The notes: a model not told the origin generated them from the letters alone. Counted from the first letter of the stretch, positions 36,415-45,828 are shown. The stretch: 64,000 bases of DNA from Paraburkholderia mimosarum LMG 23256 = NBRC 106338 (GCF_000739815.1 NZ_BBJJ01000031.1:20492-84491), one strand, 5' to 3'. Made by a program: numbers and translations.

Positions 36415-36768
36415 TCATTTCGCGACAATCACGCCTTGCGCCTGCTGATGGAAATCGTCGAAGAACTTGTACTCGCCCGGATCGAGCGGCGCGATCACGA
36501 CGAACGACTCCGCGCCCGGCGCCAGCACCTTCTCCTTGCGCAACTGAACGCTCTCGAACTCGGCCGCACCCTTGCCCGTGTTGCGTACCTCGATCTTGAT
36601 GCGCTTGCCCGCCGGCACTTCGATGCGTGCGGGGTTGAACTTGCCGTCGTTCACTTCGAGCTTGAACGTCGGTACGTCTTCGGCCTGCGCCGCCGTGGCC
36701 ACGCCGGCGAGCGACACCGCAAGAGACATGTTGAGCGCGAGCGCCGCAAACTTCCGGATTCCATTCAT
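36415..36768 (-). CDS. ftrB: FtrB, periplasmic cupredoxin-domain protein
   Basis: The 117-residue protein has a signal peptide (cleaved near AQA, residue 27-29) and a single cupredoxin-like domain. A type-1 copper site would normally show Cys, two His and Met near the C-terminus. Here the final loop is FFDDFHQQAQG, with one His and no Cys, so it cannot be a classical blue-copper site. It is proposed to oxidise or hand over iron with FtrA. Confidence 0.88.
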   Translation of the reverse strand: MNGIRKFAALALNMSLAVSLAGVATAAQAEDVPTFKLEVNDGKFNPARIEVPAGKRIKIEVRNTGKGAAEFESVQLRKEKVLAPGAESFVVIAPLDPGEYKFFDDFHQQAQGVIVAK

Positions 36769-36849
36769 GGGTCTTACCTGCTCCTTCCTGCGTTCCCCGA
36801 AAGCGGCGGCGCCCTCAGGCGCGCACCGCCACCTTCCGCACTGCGCGGC

Positions 36850-37398
36850 TTAGTAGCCGCCCTTCTTGCCGATGCCGGCGAACGGGAAATCGTATTCCAG
36901 CGTGACCGGCTTGAACCAGGGGCCCACGCCCGTTTCCTTGTCGACGTGACGGCCGAACGCCATATGACCCATCTGCATCGGCGCTTCGACGATCAGCTTC
37001 AGGTGGTACTTCCCCGGACCCGCCAGCTTGACGTTGTCGCCGTAGTGCGGGCCGTCGTTCGCGACCATCGGCATCAGATCACCCTTTTGCACGTAGCTCG
37101 AACCCGGCTTCGTCAGCTCGTAATGCACCTGCAGATACGGCATCCAGTCGCCTTCGGCGAAGCCGCTTGGATTGTTCTTGACCGCATGGATGTCCGACTC
37201 GAGGTGGATGTCCGAATCCGATGCCTTGCGCATCATGCCTTCCGGGTCCATCGTGATCGGCTGCAGATAGACGGCGCCGATTTCCATGCCGCCCTGAATT
37301 TGCTGCTTGCCGATCGGGTATTCAGCCGCGTGGGCCGCCAATGCCGCCGTGGCGGCCGCAATCACGGCGGTGCCGCGCAAGAGAGAGTGGATCCGCAT
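36850..37398 (-). CDS. ftrA: FtrA, periplasmic iron-binding P19/Tpd family protein
   Basis: The 182-residue protein has a signal peptide (about 1-23, ending AAHA) and the P19 domain. Met/His-rich text that forms the metal sites is visible, such as MEIGAVYLQP, MGHMAFGRHVDKETG and GDNVKLAGPGKYHLKL. It is first in ftrABCD, with GGAG upstream of ATG 37398 and a Fur-like box further upstream. Confidence 0.94.
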   Translation of the reverse strand: MRIHSLLRGTAVIAAATAALAAHAAEYPIGKQQIQGGMEIGAVYLQPITMDPEGMMRKASDSDIHLESDIHAVKNNPSGFAEGDWMPYLQVHYELTKPGSSYVQKGDLMPMVANDGPHYGDNVKLAGPGKYHLKLIVEAPMQMGHMAFGRHVDKETGVGPWFKPVTLEYDFPFAGIGKKGGY

Positions 37399-37460
37399 CG
37401 AAACTCCGTTCTTATGTGAGGTGACTTCGCACTGAGTCTTCCGCATCTACGTAAAAACGT

Positions 37461-37488
37461 TAATGCGAACAATTCTCAATAATTGCGA
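37461..37488 (-). promoter_or_regulatory. Overlapping Fur-like boxes upstream of ftrA
   Basis: Two overlapping inverted repeats occur: TGCGAACAATTCTCA (37464-37478) matches the 7-1-7 Fur pattern at about 11 of 15 positions, and TCTCAATAATTGCGA (37474-37488) is a 6-of-7 palindrome around a central A. They lie 65-90 bp before ftrA. Confidence 0.65.
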
Positions 37489-37689
37489 AGTGTATCACCG
37501 ATGCGGACCAGGGACAAAGCCGCCGACACGAAAACCCTTAGCGAACAGGGTTTTAGCGGCGATTGGTTAATATGGGCTTACGGCGCTTCGCTGGCAGATT
37601 TCAGCGGGTGATGCACACGAAAGGCAATCGAAGGCATTCCGTCGTCGAAGACGGACGCCGCGCGCCCATCCGCCGATGCCCTCACAGGC

Positions 37690-39771
37690 TCAAATGGGAT
37701 GGTCCCCCACGTTCGCGCCGAACACGCGCTGACGCAGCACGGCGAGCTGGTCGCGCGTTTGCGCGGCCTTCTCGAATTCGAGGTTCTTCGCGTAGTCCAT
37801 CATCTGCTTCTCGAGCTTCTTGATCTCCTTCGCGATCTGCTTCTCCGACATATCCTCGAACTTCGCGCGCTCCTGCTCCTCGCGCAGCTCGGCGCGCGCT
37901 TCGTCCACGTTGTAGACGCCATCGATGATGTCCTTGATGCGCTTGACCACGCCGCGCGGCACGATGCCGTGCTCCGCGTTGAAGTGCATCTGCTTGGCGC
38001 GCCGGCGCTCGGTTTCGTCGATCGCCTTGCGCATCGAGTCGGTGATGCGGTCGCCGTAAAGAATCGCCTTGCCGTTCACGTTGCGCGCCGCTCGGCCGAT
38101 CGTCTGGATGAGCGAGCGCTCGGCGCGCAGAAAGCCTTCCTTGTCGGCGTCGAGGATCGCCACGAGCGAGACTTCGGGAATGTCGAGACCCTCGCGCAGC
38201 AGGTTGATGCCCACCAGCACGTCGAACGTGCCCAGCCGCAGGTCGCGGATGATCTCCACGCGCTCGACCGTGTCGATGTCGCTATGCAGATAACGCACCT
38301 TCACGCCGTGGTCGGCGAGGAACTCGGTGAGCTGCTCGGCCATGCGCTTGGTGAGCGTGGTGACCAGCACGCGCTCGCCTGCGGCCACGCGCTCGTTGAT
38401 CTCGCCGAGCACGTCGTCCACCTGCGTCGATGCGGGCCGCACCTCGATCTCCGGGTCGACGAGGCCCGTCGGCCGCACGACCTGTTCGGCGATCTGGCCC
38501 GTCACCCTCTTCTCGTAGTCGGCGGGCGTGGCCGAGACGAACACGACCTGGCGCATCTTGCGCTCGAACTCGTTGAACTTGAGCGGCCGGTTGTCCAGCG
38601 CCGAAGGCAGCCGGAAGCCATAGTCGACGAGGTTTTCCTTGCGCGCCCGGTCGCCGTTGTACATGCCGTTCAGCTGGCCGATCAGCACGTGCGATTCGTC
38701 GAGGAACATCATCGCGTCGGTCGGCAGATAATCGACGAGCGTGGGCGGCGGCTCGCCGGGCAGCGCGCCCGAAAAGTGCCGCGAGTAGTTCTCGATGCCC
38801 TTGCAGAAGCCCAGTTCCTGGAGCATTTCCAGATCGAAACGCGTGCGCTGCTCGAGGCGCTGCGCCTCCACGAGCTTGCCTTCCGTGTGGAAGAATTCGA
38901 GGCGTTCGCGCAGTTCGGCTTTGATGGTTTCGACGGCGCGCAGCACGGTCTCGCGCGGCGTCACGTAGTGCGACGACGGATACACCGTGAAGCGCGGAAT
39001 TTTCTGGCGCACGCGGCCCGTGAGCGGATCGAAGAGCTGCAGCGTTTCCACCTCGTCGTCGAACAGTTCCACGCGCACGGCCATTTCGGCGTGCTCGGCC
39101 GGGAAGATGTCGATGGTGTCGCCGCGCACGCGGAAAGTGCCGCGCTGGAAGTCCTGCTCGTTGCGCGTGTACTGCATCGCGATCAGGCGCGCGATGACGT
39201 CGCGCTGGCCGAGTTTGTCGCCGTGACGCAGCGTGAGAATCATCTGGTGGTACTCGGACGGATTGCCGATACCGTAAATCGCCGAAACCGTCGCGACGAT
39301 CACCACGTCGCGCCGCTCCATCAGGCTCTTGGTGGCCGACAGCCGCATCTGCTCGATATGCTCGTTGATCGACGAATCTTTTTCGATGAAAAGATCGCGC
39401 TGCGGCACATAGGCTTCCGGCTGGTAATAGTCATAGTACGAAACGAAGTACTCGACGGCATTGCGCGGAAAAAACTCGCGAAACTCGGCGTAGAGCTGCG
39501 CGGCGAGCGTCTTGTTCGGCGCGAACACGATAGCCGGGCGACCGAGGCGCGCAATCGTGTTCGCCATCGTGTAGGTCTTGCCCGAGCCCGTCACGCCGAG
39601 CAGCGTCTGGAACGAGAGACCGTCTTCCACGCCTTCCACGAGCGTTTCGATGGCCGTCGGCTGGTCGCCGGCCGGCGGGTACGGCTGGTAGAGCTGGAAC
39701 GGCGAGCCGTCGTAGTGCACGAATTTCGACTCGTCGAGCGCGGGCGCGTCGGCGACGGTGTGGTCGGACAT
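37690..39771 (-). CDS. uvrB: Excinuclease ABC subunit B
   Basis: The 693-residue helicase-like protein verifies damage in nucleotide excision repair. Walker A is GVTGSGKT, the beta-hairpin region follows with YYDYYQPEAYVP, and LLREGLDIPEVSLVAILDADKEG and QTIGRAARN are in the second helicase domain. The C-terminal UvrC-binding UVR motif (MMDYAKNLEFEKAAQTRDQL) is present. ATG 39771 has AGGA 8 nt upstream; ATG 39780 is an alternative. No LexA box is visible upstream, although uvrB is SOS-regulated in some bacteria. Confidence 0.97.
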   Translation of the reverse strand: MSDHTVADAPALDESKFVHYDGSPFQLYQPYPPAGDQPTAIETLVEGVEDGLSFQTLLGVTGSGKTYTMANTIARLGRPAIVFAPNKTLAAQLYAEFREFFPRNAVEYFVSYYDYYQPEAYVPQRDLFIEKDSSINEHIEQMRLSATKSLMERRDVVIVATVSAIYGIGNPSEYHQMILTLRHGDKLGQRDVIARLIAMQYTRNEQDFQRGTFRVRGDTIDIFPAEHAEMAVRVELFDDEVETLQLFDPLTGRVRQKIPRFTVYPSSHYVTPRETVLRAVETIKAELRERLEFFHTEGKLVEAQRLEQRTRFDLEMLQELGFCKGIENYSRHFSGALPGEPPPTLVDYLPTDAMMFLDESHVLIGQLNGMYNGDRARKENLVDYGFRLPSALDNRPLKFNEFERKMRQVVFVSATPADYEKRVTGQIAEQVVRPTGLVDPEIEVRPASTQVDDVLGEINERVAAGERVLVTTLTKRMAEQLTEFLADHGVKVRYLHSDIDTVERVEIIRDLRLGTFDVLVGINLLREGLDIPEVSLVAILDADKEGFLRAERSLIQTIGRAARNVNGKAILYGDRITDSMRKAIDETERRRAKQMHFNAEHGIVPRGVVKRIKDIIDGVYNVDEARAELREEQERAKFEDMSEKQIAKEIKKLEKQMMDYAKNLEFEKAAQTRDQLAVLRQRVFGANVGDHPI

Positions 39772-40074
39772 GGGTGACATCCTGTGCGCGGAGCAAACAA
39801 CTATTCTAGCGTCTCGCCTGATCCTGCCGATGGGCGAGCCGTGGGTAGGCGTTCGTGCTAGATGGGGTGCGGTGGCGGCGCTGCAAGGGCCGGGCGGCGC
39901 GTGGGCATCGGGCCCAGATTGACCGCACGCCGGGCATCGGCCATGCCGACCGAAATCGCCCCGTGCGGCGAATGGCAATGAGCGGAAATCCGGCTAGAGG
40001 ATTCGTTACAATAGCGAGTTCCGTGGCCGGCGCGTGTGGCCCAACCGATCTCCCTTCACTTTTGCCGAACGATC
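39772..40074. other. Divergent control region between uvrB and the aminotransferase gene
   Basis: About 303 bp have no gene. A TACAAT at 40007-40012 is a likely -10 box for the aminotransferase, giving a leader of about 55 nt. No CTG-N10-CAG site is present for uvrB. Confidence 0.5.
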
Positions 40075-41274
40075 ATGTCCCTCTTTTCCGCTGTCGAACT
40101 CGCCCCTCGCGACCCGATTCTGGGTCTGAACGAAGCCTATAACGCCGATGCACGCGCGACCAAGGTGAACCTCGGCGTGGGCGTGTACACCAACGAAGAA
40201 GGCAAGATTCCGCTGCTGCGCGCCGTGCGCGAGGCAGAAAAGGCCCGCGTGGAAGCCGGTCTGCCGCGCGGCTATCTGCCGATCGAAGGTCTCGCCGCCT
40301 ACGACGCCGCCGTCCAGAAGCTGCTGCTCGGCGACGACTCGCCGCTGATCGCCGCCGGCCGTGTGGTCACGGCCCAGGCGCTGGGCGGCACGGGCGCGCT
40401 CAAGATCGGCGCTGATTTCCTGAAGCGCGTGAATCCGAACGCCAAGGTCGCGATCAGCGACCCCAGCTGGGAAAATCACCGCGCGCTCTTCGAAAGCGCG
40501 GGCTTCGAAGTGCTCGCCTACCCGTACTACGACGCGCAGACCAACGGCGTGAACTTCGAAGGCATGCTGAGCGCGCTGAACGGCTACGCCGCCGGCACCA
40601 TCATCGTGCTGCACGCGTGCTGCCACAACCCGACCGGCGTCGACCTCACGATCGACCAGTGGAAGCAGGTCATCGAGGTCGTCAAGGCGCGTAATCTCGT
40701 GCCGTTCCTCGACATCGCTTATCAGGGCTTCGGCGACGGCATCGCGGAAGACGGCGAAGTCGTGCGCCTCTTCGCGGCTTCGGAGCTCAACGTATTCGTT
40801 TCGTCGTCGTTCTCGAAGTCGTTCTCGCTCTACGGCGAGCGCGTTGGCGCGCTGTCGATCCTCACGAGCAGCAAGGAAGAGTCGGCACGCGTGCTCTCGC
40901 AGCTCAAGCGCGTGATCCGCACGAACTACTCGAACCCGCCGACGCACGGCGGCTCGGTCGTCGCAGCGGTGCTCGGCTCGGCCGACCTGCGCGCCATGTG
41001 GGAAGCGGAACTCGGCGAAATGCGCAATCGCATCCGCGCCATGCGCACGGGCCTCGTCGAGCGCCTCGCGGCCGCCGGCGTGGACCGCGACTTCAACTTC
41101 ATCAACGTGCAGCGCGGCATGTTCTCCTACTCGGGCCTGACGGCGGCGCAGGTCGACCGCCTGCGTGAAGAATTCGGCATCTACGCCGTGAGCACGGGCC
41201 GCATCTGCGTGGCCGCGCTGAACACGCGCAACCTCGATGTGGTCGCGAACGCGATTGCGGCCGTGCTGAAGTAA
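40075..41274 (+). CDS. tyrB: Aromatic/aspartate amino acid aminotransferase (class I, PLP)
   Basis: The 399-residue enzyme is of the AspC/TyrB type. K248 in SSSFSKSFSLYGERVG forms the PLP Schiff base; HNPTGVD and the RGMFSYSGL substrate-Arg region are in place. It transfers amino groups between aspartate or aromatic amino acids and 2-oxoglutarate; the split between the two specificities cannot be made by eye. A strong terminator follows. Confidence 0.93.
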   Translation: MSLFSAVELAPRDPILGLNEAYNADARATKVNLGVGVYTNEEGKIPLLRAVREAEKARVEAGLPRGYLPIEGLAAYDAAVQKLLLGDDSPLIAAGRVVTAQALGGTGALKIGADFLKRVNPNAKVAISDPSWENHRALFESAGFEVLAYPYYDAQTNGVNFEGMLSALNGYAAGTIIVLHACCHNPTGVDLTIDQWKQVIEVVKARNLVPFLDIAYQGFGDGIAEDGEVVRLFAASELNVFVSSSFSKSFSLYGERVGALSILTSSKEESARVLSQLKRVIRTNYSNPPTHGGSVVAAVLGSADLRAMWEAELGEMRNRIRAMRTGLVERLAAAGVDRDFNFINVQRGMFSYSGLTAAQVDRLREEFGIYAVSTGRICVAALNTRNLDVVANAIAAVLK

Positions 41275-41334
41275 GCCTTTCGCGTACGCGAGGCGCACCG
41301 CTTCGACGCGGGGCGCCGAAGCAGCGGCGATTAA

Positions 41335-41370
41335 AAAAGGCGTCCGTTCGCAAGAACGGACGCCTTTTGC
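41335..41370 (+). terminator. Rho-independent terminator after the aminotransferase gene
   Basis: AAAAGGCGTCCGTTC and GAACGGACGCCTTTT form a 15-bp stem around GCAA. The A- and T-rich flanks make it bidirectional, so it also serves the convergent patatin gene. Confidence 0.95.
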
Positions 41371-41397
41371 TTTGGCCCGGGCCTCGAGCGATGCTGC

Positions 41398-42675
41398 TCA
41401 GCCGAGGTGACCGCGCATGTCGCGGTGGATGTCGTGCGTGACGAAGCCCGCATCGTTATCGGGCTTGTCGAGCCAGCCCGGCTGGGCGAGCGACGCGCGG
41501 ATGTCCTGCAAGCCGCTTGCCCAATGCTCGCGCATCGTCGAGATGCCGAACTGAAAGTCCTTGAAGTGCCCCTCGTACTCCTTCTGCCGGTAGATGAGGT
41601 GGATCACGTTGTACTTGCGCGTACACGAGAGTTCATCGGCGAGCGCGACCCACGGATCATTGCGATGCTCGGGCGCGACGCGGTCCAGCACCTCGCGCAG
41701 CACGTGGCGAAACCGCTGCGAGCGCTGCAGCATGTCGGTGACGAGGCGCGTGCGGCTCGAATACTGGATATCCTTCACGCGCCCCTGCACGTCGACGATG
41801 CTGTCGGGCACCGGCCCGCGCGCGCTCCAGAGATCGACCTGGAACGCGAGCGTGTCGCGCCGCGGCGTGGTCTGGATGACCTCATAGAGCGGCGTGTTCG
41901 ACATCAGGCCGCCGTCCCAGTAGTACTCGCCTTCGATCTCCACGGCCGCGAAACCCGGCGGCAGCGCACCCGAGGCGATGAAATGCTCGGGACGCAACGT
42001 GGTGGTCGTATTGTCGAAATAGACGAAGTTGCCGCTGCCCACGTTGACCGCGCCCACGGACACGCGCGTTTCCCCCGAGTTGATGCGCTCGAAGTCGCAT
42101 AGGCGCTCGAGCGTCGCCTTGAGCGGCTTCGTGTCGTAGTAGCTGGCCGTCGTTGGCGAACCCGAGGCATTGGGCAGTGGCGGCGGAAAGCGAGGCACGA
42201 AAAACCCCTTCTGTCCTTCGACGATCGCGCCCGCCGCCTGCATGGCCGTGAAGGTCTTGCGCAAGGCGGCGTTCGAGTTGAAGAGCGCATGCTCGACGAA
42301 CGGCGGCAACGGGGGGCTGAAGGCAGGCTGGCAAATCGTCTCCCAGAACTCGCGCAGCCGCGCCACGCGATGCTCGGGCGCATTGCCCGCGATGATCGCG
42401 GTATTGAGCGCGCCGATCGAAATGCCCGCAATCCAGTTGGGCGCGATGCCGGCCTCGACGAGCCCTTCATACACGCCCGCCTGATAGGCGCCGAGCGCGC
42501 CGCCGCCCTGCAGGGTGAGTGCGACGGTTTCCCACTGCTCGGCTCCGCCGCCGCATTGCGAGACGCGCGGCCGCGGTTTCTCAGCAAAATGCGCGCCGAC
42601 ATGCGCGCCCGTATGCGCGCCGGTTTCCTCGCCCACGGCGCTCGACTGGAGCTGCCCCTTCTTGCGTTGCGCCAT
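41398..42675 (-). CDS. Patatin-like phospholipase with DUF3734 tail
   Basis: The 425-residue protein has the oxyanion loop GGGALGAY (57-64), the nucleophile elbow GISIG with S86 and the catalytic Asp in WDGGLMSNTP. The C-terminal part (about 240-425, with YSSRTRLVTDMLQRS) is the DUF3734 region. Residues 19-29 include three GAH units encoded by a 12-bp repeat. It is 29 nt downstream of the 3-hydroxybutyrate dehydrogenase gene, suggesting a role in polyhydroxybutyrate or membrane-lipid turnover. Confidence 0.92.
   Translation of the reverse strand: MAQRKKGQLQSSAVGEETGAHTGAHVGAHFAEKPRPRVSQCGGGAEQWETVALTLQGGGALGAYQAGVYEGLVEAGIAPNWIAGISIGALNTAIIAGNAPEHRVARLREFWETICQPAFSPPLPPFVEHALFNSNAALRKTFTAMQAAGAIVEGQKGFFVPRFPPPLPNASGSPTTASYYDTKPLKATLERLCDFERINSGETRVSVGAVNVGSGNFVYFDNTTTTLRPEHFIASGALPPGFAAVEIEGEYYWDGGLMSNTPLYEVIQTTPRRDTLAFQVDLWSARGPVPDSIVDVQGRVKDIQYSSRTRLVTDMLQRSQRFRHVLREVLDRVAPEHRNDPWVALADELSCTRKYNVIHLIYRQKEYEGHFKDFQFGISTMREHWASGLQDIRASLAQPGWLDKPDNDAGFVTHDIHRDMRGHLG
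42589..42624. repeat. Three 12-bp tandem repeats inside the patatin gene
   Basis: Three consecutive units share ATGCGCGCC and differ only in the last three bases. They encode TGAH, VGAH-type units in the disordered N-terminus of the patatin. Confidence 0.75.
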
Positions 42676-42704
42676 TGCTGCGTCTCCTCCGCTCGATGCC
42701 GGCG

Positions 42705-43508
42705 TTATTGCATGAACCAGCCGTGGCTCACGATGAAGGACTGGCCCGTGAACGCGGCGCTCGGGAAAGCCGAGAGGAACAGCACGGTTTGCGCGACGTC
42801 CTCGACCGTCGTGAAAATACCGTCCACCGTGCCGCCGAGCATGACCCGCTTGACCACCTCTTCCTCGGAGATGCCGAGCTCCTTCGCCTGCTCGGGAATC
42901 TGTTTTTCCACGAGCGGCGTGCGCACAAAGCCGGGACACACCACGTGCGAGCGCACGTTGTGCTTGCCACCTTCCTTCGCGAGCACGCGCGCGAGGCCGA
43001 GCAACGCGTGCTTGGCTGCGACGTACGCCGACTTGAGCGGGGAAGCTTCATGCGAGTGCACCGAGCCCATGTAGATCACCACGCCGCCGCGGTCGTCCTT
43101 GTACATGTGCTTGAGCACCGCCTTGGTGGTGAGGAAGGCGCCGTCCACGTGGATGGCCTGCATCTTCTTCCAGTCGGAGAACGCGTAGTTCTCGATCGGA
43201 TTCACGATCTGGATGCCCGCGTTCGAGATGAGGATGTCCACCGGGCCCAGTTCGGCGGCCACGCGGTCGATGCCCTGATTCACGGCGTCTTCGCTGGTGA
43301 CGTCCATGGCCACGCCCATGGCTTTGCCGCCAGCGCCCTTGATCTCTTCGGCCACGGCGTCCGCGCCGCTCTGGTTCAGATCGGCGATAGCGACCGCGGC
43401 GCCCGCCTGCGCGAGCGTCAGCGCGATCTGTTTGCCGATGCCGCTGGCCGCGCCAGTCACGACGGCGACCTTGCCATCGAGTTTCATGTTCAGAGAGAGA
43501 GACGACAT
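42705..43508 (-). CDS. bdhA: 3-hydroxybutyrate dehydrogenase
   Basis: The 267-residue SDR has VTGAASGIGKQIAL, the NAGIQIVNPIENY block and Y-V-A-A-K as catalytic dyad. The C-terminal FIVSHGWFMQ is characteristic of D-3-hydroxybutyrate dehydrogenases, which oxidise 3-hydroxybutyrate to acetoacetate with NAD. GGAGG precedes ATG 43508. It is followed by the patatin gene in an apparent operon. Confidence 0.93.
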   Translation of the reverse strand: MSSLSLNMKLDGKVAVVTGAASGIGKQIALTLAQAGAAVAIADLNQSGADAVAEEIKGAGGKAMGVAMDVTSEDAVNQGIDRVAAELGPVDILISNAGIQIVNPIENYAFSDWKKMQAIHVDGAFLTTKAVLKHMYKDDRGGVVIYMGSVHSHEASPLKSAYVAAKHALLGLARVLAKEGGKHNVRSHVVCPGFVRTPLVEKQIPEQAKELGISEEEVVKRVMLGGTVDGIFTTVEDVAQTVLFLSAFPSAAFTGQSFIVSHGWFMQ

Positions 43509-43789
43509 CGGACACCTCCAGGTGAGTGAACGGAACAGGATGAAACTCGGCACGCGCGCCGTCAAACCTGACGAATGGCCTATGCCATCCGGCCGGATGT
43601 TGCGTCGCGGCCAATGAGGCTATTGTGCATGAAGCTCGTTACACGAAGCATCGATCTGGACAAGCGCCGGACTGCAGGATGCGCAATAGCGTGTTGCGCG
43701 GCATCGTCGCGGCCGTGACTTGCGCCTTCCGGGCTGTAAGCACCAACGGCAAAGTCGTGCTAGCTTTACCGACTCTAGAGGAGACGTTC

Positions 43790-44761
43790 ATGAACTATCG
43801 GCGACTGGGCCGTTCAGGCCTGCAGGTTAGCGAACTGTCCATTGGCTCGTGGGTCACCTACGGCAATCAGGTCGACGCGAAGCTCGCGCGCGAATCGCTC
43901 GCGGCGGCGCGCGACGCAGGCGTCAACTTCTTCGACAACGCAGAGGCCTATGCGGGCGGCAAGTCGGAAGAGCTCATGGGCCTCGCGCTGAAAGAACTCG
44001 CGTGGCCGCGCGTGAGCTATGTGGTCTCGACCAAGTTCTTCTGGGGCTTGAACGAAGCGCCCAACCAGTACCACACGCTCAACCGCAAGTACCTGATGAA
44101 CGCCATCGACGGCTCGCTCGAGCGGCTGCAGCTCGATTACGTCGATCTCGTCTTCTGCCACCGCCCGGACCCGCACACACCGGTCGAGGAAACCGTGTGG
44201 GCGATGAGCGACATGATCTCACGCGGCAAGGCGCTCTACTGGGGTACCTCGGAGTGGAGCGCCGACGAGATCCGCGCCGCGTGGGACATCGCGGAGCGCC
44301 ATCATCTGCACAAGCCGGTCATGGAGCAGCCGCAATACAACCTGTTCCATCGCACACGCGTGGAAGACGAATACCGGCGGCTCTACGAGGACATCGGTCT
44401 CGGCCTCACGACCTGGAGCCCGCTCGCCTCGGGACTCCTGACCGGCAAATACCGCAGCGGCGTGCCCTCGGGCAGCCGCGCCGAGCTGCAGGGCTACGAC
44501 TGGCTGCGCAAGAACGTCACGGATCCTGACAAGAACGAGATCGTCGGCAGGCTCGCCGACTTTGCGAAGCAGCTCGACTGCTCGGTGGGGCAGCTGGCCC
44601 TTGCGTGGGTGCTGAAGAATCCGCATGTGAGCACGGTCATCACCGGCGCTTCGCGCGTGGAGCAAATCGGCGAAAACATGAAGGCGCGCGACGTGGCAGA
44701 AAAGATCACGCCGGACATCAAGGCGCAGATCGAGGCGATCGTCGGCGACGCTTACGACTGA
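43790..44761 (+). CDS. Aldo/keto reductase (potassium-channel beta-subunit type)
   Basis: The 323-residue NADPH-dependent TIM barrel has the catalytic tetrad D49, Y54, K82 and H124, all in place (FFDNAEAY, STKFFW, CHRPDP). The HTLNRKYLMNAIDGSLERLQ text groups it with the Kv-beta-like AKR family. GGAG precedes ATG 43790. The natural substrate is unknown. It is divergent from bdhA with a 281-bp gap. Confidence 0.92.
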   Translation: MNYRRLGRSGLQVSELSIGSWVTYGNQVDAKLARESLAAARDAGVNFFDNAEAYAGGKSEELMGLALKELAWPRVSYVVSTKFFWGLNEAPNQYHTLNRKYLMNAIDGSLERLQLDYVDLVFCHRPDPHTPVEETVWAMSDMISRGKALYWGTSEWSADEIRAAWDIAERHHLHKPVMEQPQYNLFHRTRVEDEYRRLYEDIGLGLTTWSPLASGLLTGKYRSGVPSGSRAELQGYDWLRKNVTDPDKNEIVGRLADFAKQLDCSVGQLALAWVLKNPHVSTVITGASRVEQIGENMKARDVAEKITPDIKAQIEAIVGDAYD

Positions 44762-44884
44762 CGGTCCCATTGCGCCCGGGGCCGGGCCGATGCCCTGGCG
44801 TCGCCGGCCGCGGTGATGAACTGCGGTGACGGACTGCGGTGACGCAATGGGGTGTCATACCGGGATAGCGGCACGGCGGTGGCG

Positions 44885-44890
44885 TACAAT
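44885..44890 (+). promoter_or_regulatory. -10 box upstream of rlmJ
   Basis: TACAAT lies 93 nt before the start codon. No strong -35 match is seen. Confidence 0.45.
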
Positions 44891-44982
44891 ACGCGGCCTC
44901 GCTGCGTGAGCCGCTGTTTCGAAGGCTGCGCGGCGCCTGTGCCGTCTTCCCGCTTTTCACCGGACCTCGTGTCCCGTCCATC

Positions 44983-45828
44983 ATGCTGAGCTACCGCCAC
45001 GCCTTCCACGCCGGCAATCATGCCGATGTCCTGAAACACGCCGTCGTCGTGCAGCTGCTGCATTACCTCGGCAAGAAGGACAAGGCGTACTGGTACATCG
45101 ACACCCACGCGGGCGCCGGCGCCTATGCGCTGCGTGAAGGCTACGCCACGAAGAACGCCGAGTTCGACACGGGCATCGGCAAACTGTGGGGCCGCAGCGA
45201 TCTGCCGCAGGTGCTCGCGGATTATGTCGACGAAGTGGCCGCGCTGAACCCCGACGGCGAACTGCGCTTCTACCCCGGCTCGCCATATCTCGCGTGGCGG
45301 CTCTTGCGCGAGCAGGACCGCATGCGGCTATTCGAATTGCACAGCACGGAAATCGACGTCCTGCGCCACCGCTTCCATGACGCCGGCCGCCGCGTGATGA
45401 TCTACGCCGGCGACGGCTTCGACGGCATCAAGGCGCTGCTGCCCCCGCCGCCGCGCCGGGCGCTCGTGCTGATCGACCCGTCCTTCGAGGACAAGCGCGA
45501 TTATTCGCGCACGCTCACGTGCCTGGAGGAGAGCCTCGAGCGTTTCGCGAACGGCACCTATGCGGTCTGGTATCCGCAGGTCACGCGCCCCGAGTCGCAG
45601 CGCTTCCCGGAGCAGCTCAAGCGCGTGCAGGACAAGAACTGGCTGCATCTCACGCTCTCGGTGAGCAACCCGCCCACGGACGGCTTCGGCCTTTACGGCA
45701 GCGGGATGTTCATCCTGAATCCGCCCTACACGCTCGAAGCGTCGATGAAAGAGACGCTGCCCTGGCTCGTCAAGACGCTCGGCCAGGACGCCGGCGCGCA
45801 GTTCAAGATCGAGTCGCGCGGCGACTGA
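44983..45828 (+). CDS. rlmJ: 23S rRNA (adenine(2030)-N6)-methyltransferase RlmJ
   Basis: The 281-residue protein opens with MLSYRHAFHAGNHADVLKH, almost diagnostic for RlmJ. It has DTHAGAG as SAM site and the methyltransferase motif IV as DPSFE (usually DPPYE). Length equals that of the E. coli enzyme. It modifies A2030 of 23S rRNA. It is monocistronic by layout. Confidence 0.96.
   Translation: MLSYRHAFHAGNHADVLKHAVVVQLLHYLGKKDKAYWYIDTHAGAGAYALREGYATKNAEFDTGIGKLWGRSDLPQVLADYVDEVAALNPDGELRFYPGSPYLAWRLLREQDRMRLFELHSTEIDVLRHRFHDAGRRVMIYAGDGFDGIKALLPPPPRRALVLIDPSFEDKRDYSRTLTCLEESLERFANGTYAVWYPQVTRPESQRFPEQLKRVQDKNWLHLTLSVSNPPTDGFGLYGSGMFILNPPYTLEASMKETLPWLVKTLGQDAGAQFKIESRGD

Noticed and set aside
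37399..37460. Additional gene between ftrA and its Fur-like boxes
   Set aside because: The region carries only the leader of ftrA; no start codon with a ribosome-binding site other than that of ftrA itself.
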